A stretch of 64,000 nucleotides of DNA from Deltaproteobacteria bacterium (GTDB lineage Bacteria; Desulfobacterota; Binatia; UBA1149; JAJCZL01): positions 1-64,000 of the forward strand of contig JAJCZL010000078.1 of the NCBI GenBank assembly GCA_029262415.1. The letters run 5' to 3'. Position numbers and translations under genes: made by a program. The notes beneath the pieces are model-generated. The model had not been told where the DNA came from. It worked only from the letters and a program-made list of their open reading frames with translations, and made no database searches. Shown in pieces: positions 19,295-29,046 of the stretch. Within the stretch, counting starts at the first letter, position 1. Each line of letters opens with the position of its first letter.

Positions 19295-20230
19295 GTGGCA
19301 GGACTCGGGATCATCATCAATCCGCAAGCCAGCGGCAACAAGCGCAACCCGAAACGGGAAGGGCGCTTGGCGGAGATCACCGGCGACGACGGAACGGTTG
19401 TGGCGACCCGCGACCTCACACACATGCGCGAGGTGCTACGGGGGTTTCACAACAGCAAGATCGACATCCTGTGCGTCTGTGGTGGCGACGGCAGTTTTTT
19501 TCATGCGGTTTCCGAAGCCGTGAAGATTTGGGGAGACGACAGGCTCCCGCTGATGCTTCCCTTGCGTGCGGGTACGATCAACAACCTCTCGCGCACGATC
19601 GGTGCACGTCGGAAACGGCCGGAGTCGATGCTGATGCACGTCATGAAGGATTTTCGTCAGGGGCGAACCCACCAGGTGACCGAGCGCGAGCTGATCAAGG
19701 TGAACGGTGAGCATTACGGTTACATCGTCGGCTGCGGCCTGATCGTGAACTTTCTGCGGCTCTACTACAGTGGCGACCGTCCGGGGCCTGTTCGCGCGTT
19801 TTACTTGCTGATCAAGCTCGCCGCTTCTCAAGTGCTAGGCACGACGCTGATAAGAGGTGTTGTGCATCCGTTCGAAGCCGACATCACATGCGACGGTGAG
19901 CGGCTCCCGTTTCGCAGTTTCACCATGATGCTGGCGAGTACGGTTGCGCACATCGGTCTTGGAGTCAGGCCGTTTTACCTGAGCGCGCGCAAACCCGGGT
20001 TTTTCCATCTGCTTGCGGGGCCGGCCACGACGTGGCAGCTTCTCAGTAAGCTTCCGCGCTTTTTCCGAGGCTTTCCGTCGGGGCTCGAGACGCTGCACGA
20101 CACAATCGCGGCGCGGGTACGACTGGAGTTTGCTTCGCCTCAGTCTTTTACGATCAATGGTGAGTTGCTGGGCCCGGTCGATGCGCTGGAAATCGAGTCG
20201 GGGCCACGGGTATCGTTCATTTGCGGTTAG
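19295..20230 (+). CDS. Diacylglycerol/lipid kinase family protein
   Basis: A 311-residue protein of the YegS/DagK lipid kinase fold. IIINPQASGNKRNP is the N-terminal nucleotide region and CVCGGDGSFFHAV is the GGDG catalytic loop. LPLRAGTINNLSRTIGA matches the family GT-NDFA-like segment in a variant form. It probably phosphorylates a lipid such as diacylglycerol or a sphingoid base. GTG start nine bases after rlmN. Exact substrate unknown. Confidence 0.83.
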   Translation: MAGLGIIINPQASGNKRNPKREGRLAEITGDDGTVVATRDLTHMREVLRGFHNSKIDILCVCGGDGSFFHAVSEAVKIWGDDRLPLMLPLRAGTINNLSRTIGARRKRPESMLMHVMKDFRQGRTHQVTERELIKVNGEHYGYIVGCGLIVNFLRLYYSGDRPGPVRAFYLLIKLAASQVLGTTLIRGVVHPFEADITCDGERLPFRSFTMMLASTVAHIGLGVRPFYLSARKPGFFHLLAGPATTWQLLSKLPRFFRGFPSGLETLHDTIAARVRLEFASPQSFTINGELLGPVDALEIESGPRVSFICG

Positions 20231-20258
20231 GACCGCGTCAGGAGCCAGGGGTTAGCAT

Positions 20259-21152
20259 GTGAGCGAGTCTTCGCAGTCTTGTATAGGAATCATCGGCGGC
20301 AGTGGGCTCTACGCGGTCGAGTCGCTTACCGAAGTCGAAGAGGTGTGTGTAAGAACTCCGTTCGGAGAGCCCTCGGGTCCTTTGACCCTCGGAAAACTCG
20401 CAGGGAGGCCGGTGGCTTTTCTCGCACGGCACGGGGCGGGTCATCGTATCTCGCCGACCGAACTCAACTTTCGCGCTAACATTTACGCTATGAAGCAGCT
20501 CGGCGTAGACGCGCTTATTTCGGTCTCAGCGGTTGGGAGCCTTCGCGAAGACGTCGCGCCGGGACAGATGCTCGTCCCCGATCAGTTCATTGATCGGACG
20601 CGCGGGCGTATATCTACGTTTTTCTCTGGTGGTATCGTCGCGCACGTTTCGTTCGCCGACCCGACCTGCGGCGAGCTCAGCCGCGTAGTCGCGGACGCCG
20701 CATCTACGGCCGGAGCGACCGTGCATCGCGGCGGTACCTACGTCTGTATGGAAGGCCCGCAGTTCTCGACACGCGCAGAGTCGCATATGTATCGCAGCTG
20801 GGGCGCGGACGTCGTCGGTATGACCAACCTTCAAGAGGCGAAGCTTGCGCGCGAAGCGGAGATTTGTTTCGCTACCGCGGCACTGGTTACCGACTACGAC
20901 TGTTGGCGCGAGTCAGACGACGTTGACGTCGAGGACATCCTCGCGACACTTGCTGCCAACGTGTCGGTTGCAAAGAAAACGATCGCCGGGGCCGTCGGCG
21001 GTATAGACGACACGCGCGCCTGTGGCTGCCGGCAGGCGCTCGATCACGCAATCATCACGGCGCCGGATGCCATCCCTGGCGAGAAGCGCGCCGAACTGAA
21101 ACTCTTGCTCGACAGGGCACTCGGAGAAACCGGAGAAGCAAATGGCAAGTAG
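20259..21152 (+). CDS. mtnP: S-methyl-5'-thioadenosine phosphorylase
   Basis: A 297-residue purine phosphorylase that splits methylthioadenosine into adenine and methylthioribose-1-phosphate in methionine salvage. IGIIGGSGLY is the phosphate loop, RHGAGHRISP, SVSAVGSLREDVAPG and VCMEGPQFSTRAES are MTAP signatures, and YDCWRE is in the base-binding region. Starts at GTG 20259. It overlaps the PfkB gene by 11 bases, so translation is probably coupled. Hypoxanthine- or guanosine-preferring homologues exist, so base preference is not certain. Confidence 0.9.
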   Translation: MSESSQSCIGIIGGSGLYAVESLTEVEEVCVRTPFGEPSGPLTLGKLAGRPVAFLARHGAGHRISPTELNFRANIYAMKQLGVDALISVSAVGSLREDVAPGQMLVPDQFIDRTRGRISTFFSGGIVAHVSFADPTCGELSRVVADAASTAGATVHRGGTYVCMEGPQFSTRAESHMYRSWGADVVGMTNLQEAKLAREAEICFATAALVTDYDCWRESDDVDVEDILATLAANVSVAKKTIAGAVGGIDDTRACGCRQALDHAIITAPDAIPGEKRAELKLLLDRALGETGEANGK

Positions 21153-22053
21153 TATCTGCGTAGTCGGGTCGGTGGCGCTCGACAGCATTGAAACAGAAGA
21201 CGGTGTCGCCGAGAATGTTCTCGGCGGTTCGTCGGCGTATTTCGCGACGGCCGCAAGTTTTTTTGCACCGGTGAATCTGGTTGGGGTAGTAGGCCGGGAC
21301 TTTCCCGACGCGGAACGTGATTTTCTCGCCAGCCGAGGGATCAACCTCGAGGGCCTACAGACGGTTGACGGTGACACCTTCCGTTGGCGCGGACGATATC
21401 ACGAGGACATGAATGTCCGTGACACACTAGAACTTGCGCTCAACGTATTCGCCGACTTTAAGCCTGAACTCCCCGCCTCCTATAAGAAGAGCGAGCTCGT
21501 CTTCCTCGGTAACATTCAGCCAACGTTGCAGATGGAGGTGCTCGACCAGTTCTCTTCTCCGGAGATCAGTGGGGCAGACACCATCGACCACTGGATCACC
21601 CAGGAGCGCGATGCGTTCGTCTCAATGCTCGGTCGCATCGACATGCTCAGCATCAACGACGCCGAAGCGGCGCTGCTGTCGGGCAAGTCCAACGTCGTCG
21701 CATCAGCGCGCGAGATCTTAGCCATGGGCCCGAACAACCTTCTGATGAAACGAGGGGAGTACGGCGTATTGCACTTCGCGTCCGACGACGTATTCGCAGT
21801 GCCCGCGTTTCCTCTCGAGTTCGTCAAGGATCCGACCGGTGCGGGCGACTGCTTTGCCGGTGGGTTGTTCGGGAGCTTGGCCGAATCCGGTGAGTTAACC
21901 CGGCGTTCGTTGCGCCGTGCGATCGTGCACGGAAGCGTCGTCGCGTCGTTTGCCGTTGAGGCCTTCAGCCTCAACCGACTCAAGGCGCTTACGCGCGACG
22001 AGATTGATGAGCGCTATAGGCAGTTCATGGCGCTCACCGATTTCCACAGCTGA
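21142..22053 (+). CDS. PfkB-family sugar or nucleoside kinase
   Basis: A 303-residue ribokinase-like kinase. ICVVGSVALDSIET starts the fold, VLGGSSAYFA gives the substrate GG motif, and DPTGAGDCFAGGLFG holds the catalytic Asp and anion hole. ATG start inside the end of mtnP. The overlap suggests it acts on a product or relative of methylthioadenosine breakdown, such as a ribose or adenosine derivative, but nothing in the sequence proves the substrate. Confidence 0.85.
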   Translation: MASSICVVGSVALDSIETEDGVAENVLGGSSAYFATAASFFAPVNLVGVVGRDFPDAERDFLASRGINLEGLQTVDGDTFRWRGRYHEDMNVRDTLELALNVFADFKPELPASYKKSELVFLGNIQPTLQMEVLDQFSSPEISGADTIDHWITQERDAFVSMLGRIDMLSINDAEAALLSGKSNVVASAREILAMGPNNLLMKRGEYGVLHFASDDVFAVPAFPLEFVKDPTGAGDCFAGGLFGSLAESGELTRRSLRRAIVHGSVVASFAVEAFSLNRLKALTRDEIDERYRQFMALTDFHS

Positions 22054-22142
22054 GCGCCGACCGCCGGCTGCGAGAGCGCCGCTTGAAGCACGGAACCCGG
22101 CGCGATTTGGTCGGTGCTCGTCGCCGGGATAAGCTTGCGGCA

Positions 22143-23114
22143 ATGCGTCACGCTGAGGCAACGCTGCATATCTCGGTCATCCTGCCGGTGTACAACGAAC
22201 TCGATAACGTCGACCCGATGTTTGCCGAGTTAAGCGCGGTTTTGGAAAGCACCGCACGTAGCTATGAGATCATTTTTGTCGATGACGGCTCGACCGACGG
22301 GTCACGCCAACGCCTCGATGCGATAGCCGAACGCGCTCCCGGCGTGCGCGTGATCGCGTTTAAGAAGAACTTCGGGCAAACCGCCGCCCTGGCCGCAGGT
22401 TTTCATGTCTGCCGCGGCGAGGTCGTGGTGACCATGGATGCCGATCTGCAAAACGACCCCGCCGATATCCCCAAACTGTTGGCCAAGCTCGACGACGGCT
22501 TCGACGTGGTCTCGGGTTGGCGCAAGGACCGCCAGGATACGATGCTGACCAGACGGATTCCTTCGGTCATAGCCAACCGACTGATCCGCTGGTCGACCGG
22601 AGTCAAGATCCACGACTACGGATGCATGCTTAAGGCCTTCCGGGGAGATGTCGCCCGTGACCTCAGGCTTTACGGGGAGATGCACCGCTTCATCCCCGCG
22701 CTTGCTTCCGACATGGGCGCGGCGGTCACCGAGGTCGTCGTCAACCACCGAGCGCGGGTCAGTGGGGTTTCAAAGTACGGCATTTCACGCACGTTCCGCG
22801 TCGTTCTCGATCTCATGACCGTCCGTTTCCTCAGCCGCTTCGCCACCCGCCCACTCCACGTGTTCGGGTTTGCCGGCCTGGTGCTGTCGGGTGTGGGTTT
22901 GGCGGGTATCGGCTGGCTGATACTGCAGAAATTGGGCGCGGGGGCTCAGATAGGGGGGCGGCCGCTGCTTTTCCTGTCGATTCTGCTCGTCATCACCGGT
23001 GTCCAGTTGGTGACGATGGGGCTTCTGGCCGAGTTACTGGTGCGCACCTATCACGAGAGTCAGAGCAAACCGACCTATGTTATCGACGAGACGGCTGTCC
23101 GCGACCGGAAATAG
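22143..23114 (+). CDS. Membrane-bound family 2 glycosyltransferase (polyprenyl-phosphate type)
   Basis: A 323-residue GT-A glycosyltransferase of the DPM1/GtrB/ArnC type. ISVILPVYNELDNVDPM begins the nucleotide fold, IFVDDGSTDGS binds UDP-sugar, and TMDADLQNDPADI carries the metal-binding DAD. The C-terminus has two membrane helices near FGFAGLVLSGVGLAGIG and LLFLSILLVITGVQ. It likely moves a sugar from a nucleotide donor to undecaprenyl phosphate on the inner membrane. ATG 22143 is chosen over a TTG at 22083 because family similarity begins just after it. The ugd-uxs genes downstream could supply the donor. Confidence 0.88.
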   Translation: MRHAEATLHISVILPVYNELDNVDPMFAELSAVLESTARSYEIIFVDDGSTDGSRQRLDAIAERAPGVRVIAFKKNFGQTAALAAGFHVCRGEVVVTMDADLQNDPADIPKLLAKLDDGFDVVSGWRKDRQDTMLTRRIPSVIANRLIRWSTGVKIHDYGCMLKAFRGDVARDLRLYGEMHRFIPALASDMGAAVTEVVVNHRARVSGVSKYGISRTFRVVLDLMTVRFLSRFATRPLHVFGFAGLVLSGVGLAGIGWLILQKLGAGAQIGGRPLLFLSILLVITGVQLVTMGLLAELLVRTYHESQSKPTYVIDETAVRDRK

Positions 23115-23116
23115 TA

Positions 23117-23189
23117 GGATGGGGCACCGGTGTCGGTCCACCGGGAAAGCCCGCCGCGCAACCGGAAGCGTCGATTGTTGGCCCCGTCC
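23117..23189 (+). other. Possible structured 5' leader before ugd
   Basis: GGATGGGGC at 23117-23125 can pair with GCCCCGTCC at 23181-23189, eight Watson-Crick pairs plus one G-U. Inside lies CCGGTG (23127-23132) pairing with CACCGG (23139-23144) around a 6-base loop. This nested structure would sit in the mRNA ahead of ugd. I match no riboswitch family. Confidence 0.3.
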
Positions 23190-23258
23190 TGTGCTGATAC
23201 GATGGCGCGATACCCTCGAAGGGGTTGCGTAGTTGGTGGGGTATTCTAGGGAGGTTCT

Positions 23259-24578
23259 GTGAAAATCTCAGTAATTGGAACTGGTTATGTCGGCCTGGTG
23301 GCAGGTACCTGCTTTGCGGAAAGCGGCAACGACGTAATTTGTGTTGATATCGATGAGGCTAAGGTTAAAACCCTTCGCGAGGGCCGCGTACCGATCTACG
23401 AGCCGGGCCTGGAAGAACTGATCAAGCGCAACGTTGCTGAAGGCCGCTTGGCCTTTTCGACCGATCTGCGTGGCGCCGTGCGTCATGCTTTGGTGTGCTT
23501 CATCGCGGTCGGTACGCCTCCCGGTGAAGACGGGTCGGCGAATCTTAGCGCCGTCCACAAGGTGGCCGAGGACATCGCGAAAACGATGGACGGCTACCGG
23601 ATTGTCGTAACCAAAAGTACAGTCCCGGTGAGTACCCACATCTCAGTAGCGAAAGTTCTCTCTGAAAACACCAATCATCCCTTCGACGTGGTGTCGAACC
23701 CTGAGTTCATGAAAGAGGGGGCGGCTATCGAGGATTTCCTCAAGCCCGACCGTGTTGTGATTGGGGCGGCAAGCTCGAAAGCCGCCGACATCATGAAGGA
23801 CCTTTACGCGCCTTTCGTCCGTGGTGGGGCGCCGATTCTCGTCATGGACAACGCCAGCGCCGAGATGACCAAGTATGCTGCCAACGCGCTGCTTGCGACC
23901 AAGATCTCCTTCATCAACGAAGTCGCGAACCTTTGTGAGCGGGTCGGTGCCGATGTCAACCACGTGCGTCAAGGAATGGGGCTCGACCGGCGTCTCGGCA
24001 TGCACTTCTTGTACGCAGGCCTTGGCTACGGCGGTTCTTGCTTCCCCAAGGACGTGCAGGCGATCATCAAGACGGCAGAGAAAGTCGGCCTCGAATTTCC
24101 GCTAATGAACGCTGTTGAGACGGTAAACAACCGACAGAAGCGCAAGATCTTCGAGAAGTTAAGTGAGTACTACAAGGGCAATCTCGAGGGCCGTACGTTC
24201 GGTGTTTGGGGGCTTGCCTTCAAGCCGCGCACTGATGATATGCGCGAAGCACCGGCTGTCGGCCTGATCGAAGACCTTCTTGCTGCGGGCTGTAAGGTTG
24301 CGGTTCACGACCCTGAGGCGATGGAAGTCGCACGCGCAATCTTCGGCGATCGTATTTCCTACCACCGGCACAACTACGACGCCCTGGAAGGCGCCGACGC
24401 CTTGTTGCTGGTAACCGAGTGGAACGAATTCCGCCGCCCCGATTTCGATCGTATCAAGCGCATGCTCAAGGCGCCGGTTGTTTTTGATGGCCGCAACATC
24501 TGGGAGCCGAATGACATGGCGAAACAAGGATTCGCGTATTTTCCGATCGGCCGTCCGCCGGTGGAAAAGGCCGGGTAA
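23259..24578 (+). CDS. ugd: UDP-glucose 6-dehydrogenase
   Basis: A 439-residue NAD-dependent enzyme that oxidises UDP-glucose twice to UDP-glucuronate. It begins with ISVIGTGYVGLVAGTCFAE (NAD fold). FIAVGTPPGEDGSA is conserved, GLGYGGSCFPKD carries the catalytic Cys, and LAFKPRTDDMREAP is the C-terminal UDP-binding domain. GTG start with a GGGAGG Shine-Dalgarno. The next gene uses its product. Confidence 0.96.
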   Translation: MKISVIGTGYVGLVAGTCFAESGNDVICVDIDEAKVKTLREGRVPIYEPGLEELIKRNVAEGRLAFSTDLRGAVRHALVCFIAVGTPPGEDGSANLSAVHKVAEDIAKTMDGYRIVVTKSTVPVSTHISVAKVLSENTNHPFDVVSNPEFMKEGAAIEDFLKPDRVVIGAASSKAADIMKDLYAPFVRGGAPILVMDNASAEMTKYAANALLATKISFINEVANLCERVGADVNHVRQGMGLDRRLGMHFLYAGLGYGGSCFPKDVQAIIKTAEKVGLEFPLMNAVETVNNRQKRKIFEKLSEYYKGNLEGRTFGVWGLAFKPRTDDMREAPAVGLIEDLLAAGCKVAVHDPEAMEVARAIFGDRISYHRHNYDALEGADALLLVTEWNEFRRPDFDRIKRMLKAPVVFDGRNIWEPNDMAKQGFAYFPIGRPPVEKAG

Positions 24579-24584
24579 AGGGGC

Positions 24585-25532
24585 GTGGCGCGAATACTTG
24601 TAACCGGCGGCGCGGGCTTCATTGGCTCTCACCTTTGCGAGCGATTTCTCAACGAGAACCACGAAGTGGTCGCGGTCGACAACCTGCTGACCGGTGACCG
24701 TGACAATATCGCCCATCTGTTTGAGAACCGGAAGTTTTCGTTCCTCGAACAAGACATTACGACCTACTTGTACGTTCGTGGCGATCTCGACGTTATCATG
24801 CATTTTGCCTCGCCTGCCTCGCCCGTGGACTACCTCGAGCTGCCCATCCAGACGCTCAAGGTCGGTTCGCTCGGTACCCACAAGGCGCTGGGTCTGGCCA
24901 AAGAGAAGAAAGCCCGGATCCTTGTCGCCTCGACTTCCGAGGTGTACGGCGACCCCTTGGTGCATCCCCAGCAAGAGTCCTACTGGGGGAACGTCAACCC
25001 GATCGGCCCGCGCGGTGTCTACGATGAGGCGAAACGCTTCATGGAGGCGATGACGATGGCGTATCGTCGCAGCCACGGCGTCGACACTCGGATTGTCCGG
25101 ATCTTCAATACCTACGGTCCGCGTATGCGTATGCGTGACGGACGTGTAGTTCCAAACTTCATGTGTCAGGCACTTCAGAACGAACCGCTCACTGTGTACG
25201 GCGACGGCTCTCAGACACGCAGCTTCTGTTACGTCGACGACCTGGTTGAAGGTATCACGCGGCTGTTGTGGTCCGACGAGCAGGATCCGGTCAACATCGG
25301 CAACCCGTCGGAGATGACCATCCAGCAGTTCGCTGAAAAGATTATCAAACTTTCGGGTTCGAGGTCTCCGATTGAGCGCCGTCCGTTGCCGGAGGACGAT
25401 CCAAAGGTTCGCCAGCCGGATATCACCAAGGCCAAACGGGTTCTCGATAACTGGGGTCCTAAAGTCTCCTTAGACGAGGGGCTGGGCAAGACGATCGGGT
25501 ACTTCAAATCTAAGTTGGGGTTGGAGGCGTGA
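24585..25532 (+). CDS. UDP-glucuronate decarboxylase (UDP-xylose synthase)
   Basis: A 315-residue short-chain dehydrogenase-type enzyme that turns UDP-glucuronate into UDP-xylose. [19 protein letters not shown] binds [22 protein letters not shown] and [14 protein letters not shown] are UXS signatures, YDEAKR gives the Tyr-x3-Lys catalytic pair, and [18 protein letters not shown] is typical of UXS. Six bases after ugd with a GTG start. RmlB-type dehydratases are the main alternative but lack the ASPVDY motif. Confidence 0.93.
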   Translation: MARILVTGGAGFIGSHLCERFLNENHEVVAVDNLLTGDRDNIAHLFENRKFSFLEQDITTYLYVRGDLDVIMHFASPASPVDYLELPIQTLKVGSLGTHKALGLAKEKKARILVASTSEVYGDPLVHPQQESYWGNVNPIGPRGVYDEAKRFMEAMTMAYRRSHGVDTRIVRIFNTYGPRMRMRDGRVVPNFMCQALQNEPLTVYGDGSQTRSFCYVDDLVEGITRLLWSDEQDPVNIGNPSEMTIQQFAEKIIKLSGSRSPIERRPLPEDDPKVRQPDITKAKRVLDNWGPKVSLDEGLGKTIGYFKSKLGLEA

Positions 25533-26449
25533 AGATCATCGTCACCGGGGGAGCCGGTTTTATCGGATCTCATATCGTCGATGCATGCGTTGATGCAGGC
25601 CACGAGGTCATAGTACTAGACGACCTCTCGAGTGGCCGCCGCGACAACATAAACCCGAAAGCCCGGCTCGAGCAGTTCGACATCCGTTCCCCGGAAGCCG
25701 CACGCCTGATCGAGAGCGAAAAGCCCGACATCATCGACCACCACGCCGCGCAGATGAACGTGCGGCGGTCGGTCGAGGATCCGTCGTTCGACGCCGATGT
25801 GAACTTGCTCGGCTTTATCAATTTGCTCGAAGCTGCGCGCAAGGCGGACTGCAAGCGTATCGTTTTCGCGTCCTCAGGGGGCGCGGTTTACGGTGAGCCC
25901 GGCAAATTTCCGACCCCGGAGGACGAGCCGACCCGTCCGATCTGTCCCTATGGGGTCTCGAAGCTGGCCGGGGAGCAGTACCTTTTTTACTATCAGCGCG
26001 TGTATGGCCTCGAGTACATCGCGCTCCGTTACGCCAACGTCTACGGTCCGCGCCAGGATCCGCACGGAGAGGCAGGCGTGATCGCAATCTTTTGTCAGCA
26101 ACTGCTTGCCGGCAAGGACGTGACGATCAACGACGATGGTCTGCAAACCCGCGACTACGTCTACGTAGCCGATGTCGTCGCCGCCAATATGGCGGCGATT
26201 ACCGGCTCCTTTGTGGGAGCAGTTAACATCGGCACGGGTGTGGAGACGACGGTTGTCGAGTTGTACGAGCGCGTGAAGCAGCGCGCGGGCGGGCCGGGGA
26301 CGAGCAGCCATGTGCCGGCAAAGGCTGGTGAGCTTCGCCGCTCCGCCGTCGACGCCGGCGCCGCCGGGGCCGCGTTTGGGTGGAAACCCCGGTTTTCTCT
26401 GGACGAGGGTTTCGATGCGACCGTCGAGTTCTTTGCCTCGCGTGTTTGA
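25529..26449 (+). CDS. NAD-dependent sugar-nucleotide epimerase (GalE-like)
   Basis: A 306-residue extended short-chain dehydrogenase. [17 protein letters not shown] binds [23 protein letters not shown] precedes the active site, and YGVSKLAGE contains Tyr-x3-Lys. It probably inverts C4 of a UDP-sugar, for example UDP-glucose to UDP-galactose or UDP-xylose to UDP-arabinose. It overlaps the UDP-xylose synthase gene by four bases, which favours a substrate from that pathway, but specificity cannot be read from sequence. Confidence 0.88.
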   Translation: MKIIVTGGAGFIGSHIVDACVDAGHEVIVLDDLSSGRRDNINPKARLEQFDIRSPEAARLIESEKPDIIDHHAAQMNVRRSVEDPSFDADVNLLGFINLLEAARKADCKRIVFASSGGAVYGEPGKFPTPEDEPTRPICPYGVSKLAGEQYLFYYQRVYGLEYIALRYANVYGPRQDPHGEAGVIAIFCQQLLAGKDVTINDDGLQTRDYVYVADVVAANMAAITGSFVGAVNIGTGVETTVVELYERVKQRAGGPGTSSHVPAKAGELRRSAVDAGAAGAAFGWKPRFSLDEGFDATVEFFASRV

Positions 26450-26461
26450 CCGGGAACCCTC

Positions 26462-28264
26462 TTGAACCCGGAACGGATACGTAACTTCTCGATCATTGCG
26501 CACATCGATCACGGAAAATCGACGCTAGCGGATCGTATACTCGAAGACACCGGTACTGTTGCCCACCGTGATATGTCGGCGCAAATCCTCGATGACATGG
26601 ATCTCGAGCGCGAGCGTGGCATTACGATTAAGGCTCGCGGGGTAAGACTTTCCTACAAGGCCAAAGACGGACTCGAGTACATGTTGAACCTGATCGACAC
26701 CCCCGGACACGTTGACTTCTCATACGAAGTCTCACGCGCGCTGGCGGGTTGCGAGGGGGCGCTTCTGGTTGTTGACGCCACGCAAGGCGTAGAGGCGCAG
26801 ACTCTCGCCAATGTTTACCTGGCGCTCGATCGCAACCTGGAGATTATCCCGGTCCTAAACAAGATCGATCTCCCGAGCGCTGATCCTGACGGCGTCCGAG
26901 CCCAGATCGAAGACGTAATCGGTATTGATGCCGGCGAAGCGATCGAGGTCAGCGCTAAGACCGGCGTGGGCGTCGATCTGATTCTCGAAGCTATCGTCGC
27001 CAAGATTCCCCCGCCGGTAACGACTCCTGGTCTTCCACTCAGAGCGCTGGTGATCGACAGCTGGTTCGACCCCTACCATGGCGCGATGTTCATCGTGCGG
27101 GTGTTCGAGGGCGAACTTCGTAAACGTGATCGAATCCGCCTGATGCAGCAGGGCACAGATCACGAGGTCACGCGCGTCGGTGTGTTCTCGCCATATCCTA
27201 AAGAGATCAGCGTTCTGGGGCCCGGTCAGGTCGGTTTCGTGGCCGCGAGCATTAAGAACATCCAGGATGCAAAGGTCGGTGACACGGTCACGCACACCGC
27301 GCGGCCCACTGAGAAACCGATGCCTGGGTTTAAGCAGCTCAAACCGATGGTTTTTGCCGGTATCTATCCGATTGACAGCGCCCAGTACGAGGCGCTGCGT
27401 GACGCGATTGAGCGGCTCGCACTCAACGATTCTTCGTTCAGCCACCTTGCCGAGAGTTCGCCGGCGCTTGGGTTTGGTTTTCGTTGCGGGTTTCTCGGCC
27501 TCTTACACATCGAGATCACCCAGGAACGGCTCGAACGTGAGTTCGGCCTCAATCTGATCACCACCGCGCCTACGGTTGCCTACCAGGTGCATCTGACCGA
27601 CGGCACCCAGGTCGAAATAGACAGCCCGGCCAAACTGCCCGATGCTATTCGTGTCGAAGGAATCGCCGAGCCCTACATCCTCGCTACGATCCACGTTCCC
27701 TCAGAGTATCTCGGAGCGGTCCTCAAGCTCTGCGAGGACAAGCGCGGCACCCAGAAAGACCTGGCCGTACGTAGCGGCGACCGTGCGATCGTCGTCTACG
27801 AGATTCCGCTTGCAGAGATCGTATACGACTTCTACGATCGCTTAAAATCAGTTTCTCGCGGCTACGCGTCGCTCGACTACGAGCCGACCGATTTCAAGGA
27901 GTCGAACCTGTGTAAGCTCGATTTGCTGATCAACGGCGAAGGGGTGGATGCACTATCGATGATCTGCCATCGCGACCAGGCCTTTTACCGGGGTCGCGAA
28001 TTGGCGCGGAAGATGAAAGAATTGATCCCGCGTCAGATGTTCGAGATCGTTATCCAGGCCTCTATAGGCAACAAGGTCGTAGCTCGTGAGACCGTCAAGG
28101 CACTGCGCAAGAACGTGACGGCTAAGTGCTACGGTGGTGATATTTCGCGTAAGCGAAAGCTACTCGAGAAGCAGAAAGAGGGCAAGAAACGCATGAAACA
28201 GGTGGGTAGGGTCGAGATCCCGCAAGAAGCGTTTCTTGCAGTCCTCAAGGTGGGTCGCGAATGA
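26462..28264 (+). CDS. lepA: Elongation factor 4 (LepA)
   Basis: A 600-residue ribosomal GTPase that acts in back-translocation and ribosome biogenesis. [17 protein letters not shown] is G1, DTPGHVDF is G3 with the catalytic His present, and [10 protein letters not shown] is G4. The LepA-specific C-terminal domain ends with [22 protein letters not shown]. The start is a TTG at 26462 because the family begins with [14 protein letters not shown]. Shine-Dalgarno is weak. lepB overlaps its end, the classical lepA-lepB arrangement. Confidence 0.97.
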   Translation: MNPERIRNFSIIAHIDHGKSTLADRILEDTGTVAHRDMSAQILDDMDLERERGITIKARGVRLSYKAKDGLEYMLNLIDTPGHVDFSYEVSRALAGCEGALLVVDATQGVEAQTLANVYLALDRNLEIIPVLNKIDLPSADPDGVRAQIEDVIGIDAGEAIEVSAKTGVGVDLILEAIVAKIPPPVTTPGLPLRALVIDSWFDPYHGAMFIVRVFEGELRKRDRIRLMQQGTDHEVTRVGVFSPYPKEISVLGPGQVGFVAASIKNIQDAKVGDTVTHTARPTEKPMPGFKQLKPMVFAGIYPIDSAQYEALRDAIERLALNDSSFSHLAESSPALGFGFRCGFLGLLHIEITQERLEREFGLNLITTAPTVAYQVHLTDGTQVEIDSPAKLPDAIRVEGIAEPYILATIHVPSEYLGAVLKLCEDKRGTQKDLAVRSGDRAIVVYEIPLAEIVYDFYDRLKSVSRGYASLDYEPTDFKESNLCKLDLLINGEGVDALSMICHRDQAFYRGRELARKMKELIPRQMFEIVIQASIGNKVVARETVKALRKNVTAKCYGGDISRKRKLLEKQKEGKKRMKQVGRVEIPQEAFLAVLKVGRE

Positions 28265-28932
28265 GTTCAACCAGGCGCGAATCCTCGAAGCCCCTCAAAT
28301 CTGAGCAGGCTGAGGACCAGCTGGAAACAGCCAAGGGGCGCCAGGTCTCCTCCCTGCGTGAGTACGCCGAAGCGCTCGGCATGGCCATCCTCTTGGCCTT
28401 GTTCATCCGCACCTTCGTAGTTCAGGCATTCAAGATTCCCAGTGGCTCGATGCTTCCAACCTTGGAAATTGGAGATCATCTGCTCGTCAACAAGTTCATC
28501 TACGGGGTTCGGCTACCGCTTCTCGGTTCACGTATCGGTGCGTTCAGCAGTCCGCAGCAAGACGACGTCATCGTTTTCATTTACCCCGAGGATCCGAGCA
28601 AGGATTTCATCAAGCGCGTCAGAGGCCTCCCCGGCGATAAGATTGAACTTCGTAACAAAACACTGCTCGTGAACGGTCAGCCGATCGCAGACGAGCACGC
28701 GTTCTTCAAACGCGGGGTGATGCACAGCCCGCGCGACAACTTTGGTCCGATAACTGTACCTGAAGGCCACGTATTTGTGATGGGCGACAACCGAGATCAC
28801 AGTCACGACAGCCGTTTCTGGGGGACCGTCCCGATCGACAATATCCTCGGCAAAGCATTTCTTCTCTACTGGTCGTGGGACGCCGGGGAATTCAGGCCGC
28901 GCTGGAGCCGCGTCGGGCACCTGATCCCTTAG
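28261..28932 (+). CDS. lepB: Signal peptidase I
   Basis: A 223-residue inner-membrane serine protease that removes Sec signal peptides. One membrane helix ([20 protein letters not shown]) is followed by [10 protein letters not shown] with the nucleophilic Ser. [15 protein letters not shown] holds the general-base Lys, and [15 protein letters not shown] is the box E signature. The N-terminal 30 residues are polar and cytoplasmic. ATGA overlap with lepA. Confidence 0.96.
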   Translation: MSSTRRESSKPLKSEQAEDQLETAKGRQVSSLREYAEALGMAILLALFIRTFVVQAFKIPSGSMLPTLEIGDHLLVNKFIYGVRLPLLGSRIGAFSSPQQDDVIVFIYPEDPSKDFIKRVRGLPGDKIELRNKTLLVNGQPIADEHAFFKRGVMHSPRDNFGPITVPEGHVFVMGDNRDHSHDSRFWGTVPIDNILGKAFLLYWSWDAGEFRPRWSRVGHLIP

Positions 28933-28963
28933 ACCGACGTCTGCAAGAGTGTGCGGTGTCCAA

Positions 28964-29009
28964 GTCGCTCTGGTGGTGATCGGCCGCATTTGTGACAGCG
29001 ACGTTTTTT
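28964..29009 (+). terminator. Possible terminator after lepB
   Basis: GTCGCT at 28964-28969 can pair with AGCGAC at 28997-29002, followed by TTTTTT at 29004-29009. The stem is short and the loop long (27 bases), so it is weak evidence for an intrinsic terminator. Confidence 0.3.
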
Positions 29010-29046
29010 GCTTCCCCAACAGATACTCGGGGAGAGGTTCAATCTG

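Noticed and set aside
23117-23230. Cobalamin riboswitch before ugd
   Set aside because: A few short matches (GGGAA, CCGGAAGCG, CCCCG) occur, but the GCCACTG box and the AGCCAGGAGACC end are missing.
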